Shown here piece by piece: positions 60,682 to 64,000 of a DNA stretch of 64,000 nucleotides; the stretch's first letter is position 1, and every line of letters begins with the position of its first letter. The notes under the pieces were generated by a model. That model made no database searches, was not told where the DNA came from, and saw nothing but the letters and a program-made list of their open reading frames with translations. Location of the stretch: positions 94,057-158,056 of the forward strand of contig CALWRA010000004.1 of NCBI GenBank assembly GCA_944383825.1. The letters run 5' to 3'. The position numbers were made by a program, and so were the translations under genes. The DNA comes from an uncultured Acetatifactor sp. (lineage in GTDB: Bacteria; Bacillota; Clostridia; Lachnospirales; Lachnospiraceae).

Positions 60682-62190
60682 ATGGAAAATAAAATGCTTG
60701 TAAAATTGAATCATACATCTTATGAATATGATGTACACGCCATCGTGAAGGCGTTTTTTCCTGAAAGGGATGTGAAGGTTCTGCCTTTTGAGAGCCGGGA
60801 AGGGGCTTCCATGGATGACGATTCCAATGAAGGACCGGACGTTGAGATCAGAGTGGAAGAAAACGGAGCCTGGATCCGTTTCGGAGGGCGGGAATATGAA
60901 TGGCAGACCAAAGAGAAGGGCTGGAGGGGCCCGTTCAGGGAAGATGCGGGTAATTTAAAAAACGGCTTTAAAGCATTTTTGTATAGGACTCTGCAGGAGG
61001 AAACAGGCAGAAGCCTGCCTTGGGGAAATCTTACAGGGATCCGTCCCACAAAAATCGCCTATGGAATGTTGGATCAGGGAAAGAGTCGGGAGGAGATTCT
61101 TGATTTTTTGGAAAAAAGACATTTTGTCAGTAGAAAGAAGGCGGCCTTGAGCATTGACATCGCTCTGCGGGAGAGACAGATTCTTTCCGAAGTACAGTGT
61201 GAGAGCAGAAAGGGCTCGGCGGAAAACGGAGGCTACAGCCTTTATGTAGGGATTCCCTTCTGTCCCACAACCTGCCTGTACTGCTCTTTTACATCCTATC
61301 CCATTGTCGGCTTTCGCAAGAAAGTGGAAAGCTATATTGACTGCCTTTTAAAAGAGATGGAGACAGTATCAGGTCTAATGGGCGGAAAGCGGCTGGACTG
61401 CGTTTACATCGGCGGCGGAACGCCCACCACTCTGGAGCCGGAGCAGCTTGACAGAGTGCTTTCCGGCTTGAAGCGCTTTTTTGACTTTTCCCAGGTTAAG
61501 GAATTTACGGTAGAAGCGGGGCGGGCGGACAGCATTACGGAGGAAAAGCTGGAGGTGCTTGCCCGTCACGGAGTAGGACGCATTTCCATAAATCCCCAGA
61601 CCATGAAACAGGCGACACTGGATCTTATAGGAAGAAAAGCTGCGGTGAAACAAGTGGAGGAAGCTTACGCTCTGGCAAGACATATGGGATTTGACAATAT
61701 CAACATGGATTTGATCCTGGGGCTTCCGGGAGAGCTGCAGGAGGATGTGCAGAAAACTGTGGACAGGGTGGTTTTGCTTGCTCCGGACAGTCTTACCGTC
61801 CATTCTCTGGCTATCAAAAGGGCTTCCCGGCTGAATCAGTGGATTCAGGAAAACGGTGTTTCCATGCTTCGTAATACCGATGAAACCATGGACATTGCGG
61901 CAAGAGGAGCGAAACGGCTGGGGATGGAGCCCTATTATCTGTATCGTCAGAAGAATATATCTGGAAATTTTGAGAATGTAGGGTATGCCAAGCCGGGAAA
62001 ATTCGGGCTTTACAACATTCTGATTATGGAGGAAAAGCAGACTATCGTTGCCTGCGGTGCTGGAAGCATCTCAAAGCGAGTGTTTCCGGACGGACGTATC
62101 GAAAGATGCGAAAACGTCAGGGATGTGGCTTCTTTCATGGAGAGAATCGACGAGATGATTGAGAGAAAACGGAAACTTTTTGAGGATTAA
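60682..62190 (+). CDS. hemZ: radical SAM coproporphyrinogen dehydrogenase-like HemZ
   Basis: A 502-residue radical SAM protein. The first 165 residues are the HemZ-type N-terminal part (NLTGIRPTKIAYGML). The cluster motif CPTTCLYC (CxxxCxxC) follows GIPF, with YIGGGTPTTLEPEQL, VEAGRADSITEEKL, RISINPQTM and INMDLILGLPGE typical of HemN/HemZ. Members oxidise coproporphyrinogen III or act as heme-related radical enzymes. Two ATGs compete (60682 and 60694), neither with a strong ribosome site. Genes hisS and aspS, which commonly come after hemZ in relatives, are absent here. Confidence 0.9.
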   Translation: MENKMLVKLNHTSYEYDVHAIVKAFFPERDVKVLPFESREGASMDDDSNEGPDVEIRVEENGAWIRFGGREYEWQTKEKGWRGPFREDAGNLKNGFKAFLYRTLQEETGRSLPWGNLTGIRPTKIAYGMLDQGKSREEILDFLEKRHFVSRKKAALSIDIALRERQILSEVQCESRKGSAENGGYSLYVGIPFCPTTCLYCSFTSYPIVGFRKKVESYIDCLLKEMETVSGLMGGKRLDCVYIGGGTPTTLEPEQLDRVLSGLKRFFDFSQVKEFTVEAGRADSITEEKLEVLARHGVGRISINPQTMKQATLDLIGRKAAVKQVEEAYALARHMGFDNINMDLILGLPGELQEDVQKTVDRVVLLAPDSLTVHSLAIKRASRLNQWIQENGVSMLRNTDETMDIAARGAKRLGMEPYYLYRQKNISGNFENVGYAKPGKFGLYNILIMEEKQTIVACGAGSISKRVFPDGRIERCENVRDVASFMERIDEMIERKRKLFED

Positions 62191-62238
62191 AAAGAGCTTC
62201 TGAAGTACATTAAAATGGGGTTAGTAGGGAGCATCCCA

Positions 62239-62254
62239 AAGTTTGTGTAAACTT
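62239..62254. repeat. short inverted repeat, possible IS-end remnant
   Basis: AAGTTT-GTGT-AAACTT. The sequence CCCAAAGTTTGTGTAAA around it resembles terminal repeats of IS256-type elements as I recall, but no transposase for it is here. Confidence 0.25.
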
Positions 62255-62278
62255 TCAAATTGATGTAAGATAATGTGC

Positions 62279-62590
62279 CGCCCCCCAAAAGTTGGACAGT
62301 TTCTCAGGCGGCCAAGCCAGCCTGAATTCCATATTGAACCGGGCTTAGTCCGCCCAATTTTGCCTTAATCCGGTTATGGTTATAATATTCCAGATACAGT
62401 TCCAACTCTGTTTGGAATTCTTCAAATGAGCAGAATTCTTGTAAATACAGCAATCAGATTTTAATAATCCAAAACAGTTCTCCATGACTGCATTATCCAG
62501 ACAATTCCCCTCTCTGGACATACTTTGCCGAATTTCCTTATCCGAGAGCCTCTTTTGGTAAAGGGATTTTCCCCTCTTTTCAAATGTGAC
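62279..62590 (-). pseudogene. 3' remnant of an IS3-family transposase with its IS end
   Basis: On the minus strand the last about 90 codons of an IS3-type OrfB can be read: QKRLSDKEIRQSMSREGNC, LDNAVMENCFGLLKS, then a frameshift with small losses near 62455, then FEEFQTELELYLEYYN and HNRIKAKLGGLSPVQYG, ending AGLAA at a TGA (62310-62312). The DDE Glu (VMEN) is present. The IS end with TGTCCAACTTTTGGGGGGC follows at about 62279-62300. The 5' two thirds of the element are missing. It is a dead remnant. Confidence 0.85.
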
Positions 62591-62647
62591 CGGGCATAGT
62601 AGAGTGGAATAAAGTCAACAATAGAATTGAAAGGTAAAATAGAGCCG

Positions 62648-63322
62648 ATGAAATATATACGGATTGATGAAACAAAACTGTCGTCAGTAATGGAAATTGT
62701 TGAACAGGCAGCGGAACTTATGTCAGAAAAAGATTGCAATAATGATGAAAAAGCAAAATTGGATTTGGAAAAATTTCAACAGGAATTAAGGGAGATTACC
62801 AGAAACAATAAAATTCAAATTAGGGATTTTCGGGAATATTGGGGTTATACAGATTTAGAAACTGTGGCAAAAAAGGCATTAATGCCCTCCGTTTCCAAAA
62901 GCGATGTGTCTGATAAAGAAATAAAAGAAATTATCATGAATATTTTAGAATATGAAGAAGCAGAAATGGATTGGTGGTTGGAGTATTTAACATTGAATAC
63001 AGGTCTGCCTAATCTTACGAATTACATTTTTTATCCCGATTTAGTTGGTCTTGACTCTCAAGCTACATTAGAACAGATTGCAGATAAGATAATTGCAGAC
63101 AGAAAACAACCTCCCCAAGGAGCCAGTCAGGATACGTGCGACAATTTTATCTTTGTGGACATCCAGCCCACAGGAAATTTCCAGAAGGTCTTTCATGCAG
63201 AGCATTTGCTTTGCAATAGAATCGGCAGGAAGTTTGCCCGAGGTAATACGGACTTTGCTGCTCGTGCTGCCCATAAAAGGTGCGACAATATGCTGTGCTC
63301 AAAGGCAAAACATTTACATTGA
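62648..63322 (+). CDS. hypothetical protein with truncated, chimeric C-terminus
   Basis: The frame gives 224 residues. The first about 155 are a coherent acidic, helical protein (MEIVEQAAELMSEKDCNNDE, IQIRDFREYWGYTDLETVAK, NLTNYIFYPDLVGL). I recall similar hypothetical proteins near integrative elements of Lachnospiraceae, without function. From about 63112 the frame runs antisense through an IS110 fragment, so the last about 70 residues are accidental. ATG 62648 is preferred; TTG 62627 opens the same frame. AT-richer than the core genes. The native C-terminus has been cut off. Confidence 0.55.
   Translation: MKYIRIDETKLSSVMEIVEQAAELMSEKDCNNDEKAKLDLEKFQQELREITRNNKIQIRDFREYWGYTDLETVAKKALMPSVSKSDVSDKEIKEIIMNILEYEEAEMDWWLEYLTLNTGLPNLTNYIFYPDLVGLDSQATLEQIADKIIADRKQPPQGASQDTCDNFIFVDIQPTGNFQKVFHAEHLLCNRIGRKFARGNTDFAARAAHKRCDNMLCSKAKHLH
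63113..63205 (-). pseudogene. 5' fragment of an IS110-family transposase
   Basis: Minus-strand codons read MKDLLEISCGLDVHKDKIVA split as start plus the DEDD-type first acidic residue, then RILTGSLG, and stop matching at 63113, where the truncated hypothetical gene begins. GLDVHKDK is the hallmark of IS110 transposases. Only about 30 residues remain. The upstream stretch to about 63370 may be the element's 5' flank. Confidence 0.7.
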
Positions 63323-63443
63323 AAAACGGTGTGCAGATCCTCCAAGGTGCAATCAAACTTAATCCTGCCTAAATCTATTAAAAAACAGGACAAAAACTGG
63401 AACAGTAGTGGAGCCCGTACCCCTTTTTCATTACAGGCTGTGA

Positions 63444-64000
63444 TTTTTCAATCAGCGTATTCAAAAGTTCGGCGGTCAGTTCTGTTGGATTGACACACTC
63501 TTTCATCAAGGCAATCCATTTTTCGGCGTTTGCGGCGTTCTGGCTTTCAGTGGCGATAGCGGATTGAAGCCGCTCAATCTTTTCGTCCAGCTCAGCCTGT
63601 TCGCTTTGGTACTTTCCGGACAGCATAGAGAAGTCCGTTTCTCTGCCTTTTTCAGTTCTGCAGCCTGCTTCTTTCTTGCGGCGGTCTGTCCCTTATCATT
63701 GGCGTTTAACAGCCGCTTCAAGAGCCGTTCTTCATCATGCTGTACCAGTCCCGATCAGTATTGCAGACGGGAGAGGACATAGGCGTAAAGCACATGATAG
63801 CAGATATAGTGCATGGAGCATTGGCGTGTGCCTTGACCGTTCTTGCTGCAATGATAGTAACCATAGGGCTTGCTGTTTTGCCTGTTCTCCCCGTAGGCCA
63901 GCGACCAGCCGCAATCCGCACATTTTATCAGTCCCGCAAAAATCTGTGTCGTACCGTTTTTGCGTTCCCGCCGGCGGCTTGCTATCTGCTCCTGTACCTG
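63444..64000 (-). pseudogene. large serine recombinase, C-terminal remnant, broken
   Basis: Runs off the right edge. The minus strand reads FAGLIKCADCGWSLAYGE and YGYYHCSKNGQGTRQCSMHY (zinc ribbon of TnpX-type recombinases), then VLYAYVLSRLQY followed by an in-frame TGA (about 63759-63761) where Trp is expected, then RLLKRLLNANDKGQTAARKK, QAAELKKAEK, a frame change with loss of about 25 residues near 63635, and SEQAELDEKIERLQSAI, TELTAELLNTLIEK. Homology stops at 63444. Such enzymes move Tn4451-like or ICE-type elements. Three defects make it inactive. Confidence 0.85.

Noticed and set aside
1..64000. CRISPR array or defence island
   Set aside because: No regularly spaced direct repeats and no Cas or restriction-modification genes were seen; the NYN and beta-CASP genes are housekeeping-like.

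Overview
The window is chromosomal DNA from an anaerobic, spore-forming, motile Clostridium-like bacterium, most likely a gut Lachnospiraceae. Three things point there: the gene set (HemZ, UxuAB, HrcA/CIRCE-controlled HtpG, a SpoIID-like protein, and the DUF5716/DUF5717 pair that I know only from this group), the strong AGGAGG-type ribosome sites, and the TTGACA-17-TATAAT promoters. Coding density is high and most genes read rightwards. No CRISPR array, rRNA or intact mobile element was seen.

Layout. 1-1550: the tail of a membrane protein and a decayed stretch (GNAT acetyltransferase with two in-frame stops, DUF3788 remnant, short ORF broken by UGA). 1550-9340: DUF1653 protein, 5'-nucleotidase, an SfsA-MutY fusion, glycosyltransferase, PAP2 phosphatase, lipid kinase, glyA. 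9464-13923: one transcription unit for threonine synthesis (ACT protein, hom, an iPGM-family probable homoserine kinase, lysC). 14088-14484: an orphan promoter-to-terminator unit with no real ORF, a candidate RNA gene. 14628-20549: GH3, GH42, NYN/OST-HTH protein, soluble chemoreceptor with a zinc-binding tail, tRNA-Gly. 20631-32864: acyltransferase, ABC exporter, beta-CASP nuclease, thyA-folA, ilvE, FAD enzyme, PrsA-like lipoprotein, htpG with CIRCE. 32929-40133: uxuA-uxuB with a divergent AraC regulator, a SpoIID-like protein, and a YtrA-type regulator/ABC operon.

40148-47230 is the most interesting block: four genes behind a single clear promoter. They encode a 1188-residue solenoid protein (DUF5717), a divergent Hsp70-fold protein (DUF5716) that keeps a nucleotide-binding-like half and an SBD-beta-like half but has no lid, a TPR-like protein, and a two-TM coiled-coil protein. 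They look like a dedicated membrane-linked chaperone or scaffold machine of unknown role.

47360-54400: purine genes purC, purB, a PurF-family protein lacking the catalytic N-terminal cysteine, purA, then LysR and HAD genes. 54400-62190: small membrane and SEC-C proteins with a structured intergenic RNA candidate between them, HdeD and CBS proteins, then apt-relA-MBL-hemZ. 62191-64000: a graveyard of mobile DNA (IS3, IS110 and large serine recombinase fragments) that has truncated one hypothetical gene and breaks the usual order after hemZ.

All calls come from reading the sequence and remembered family features; no database search was possible.
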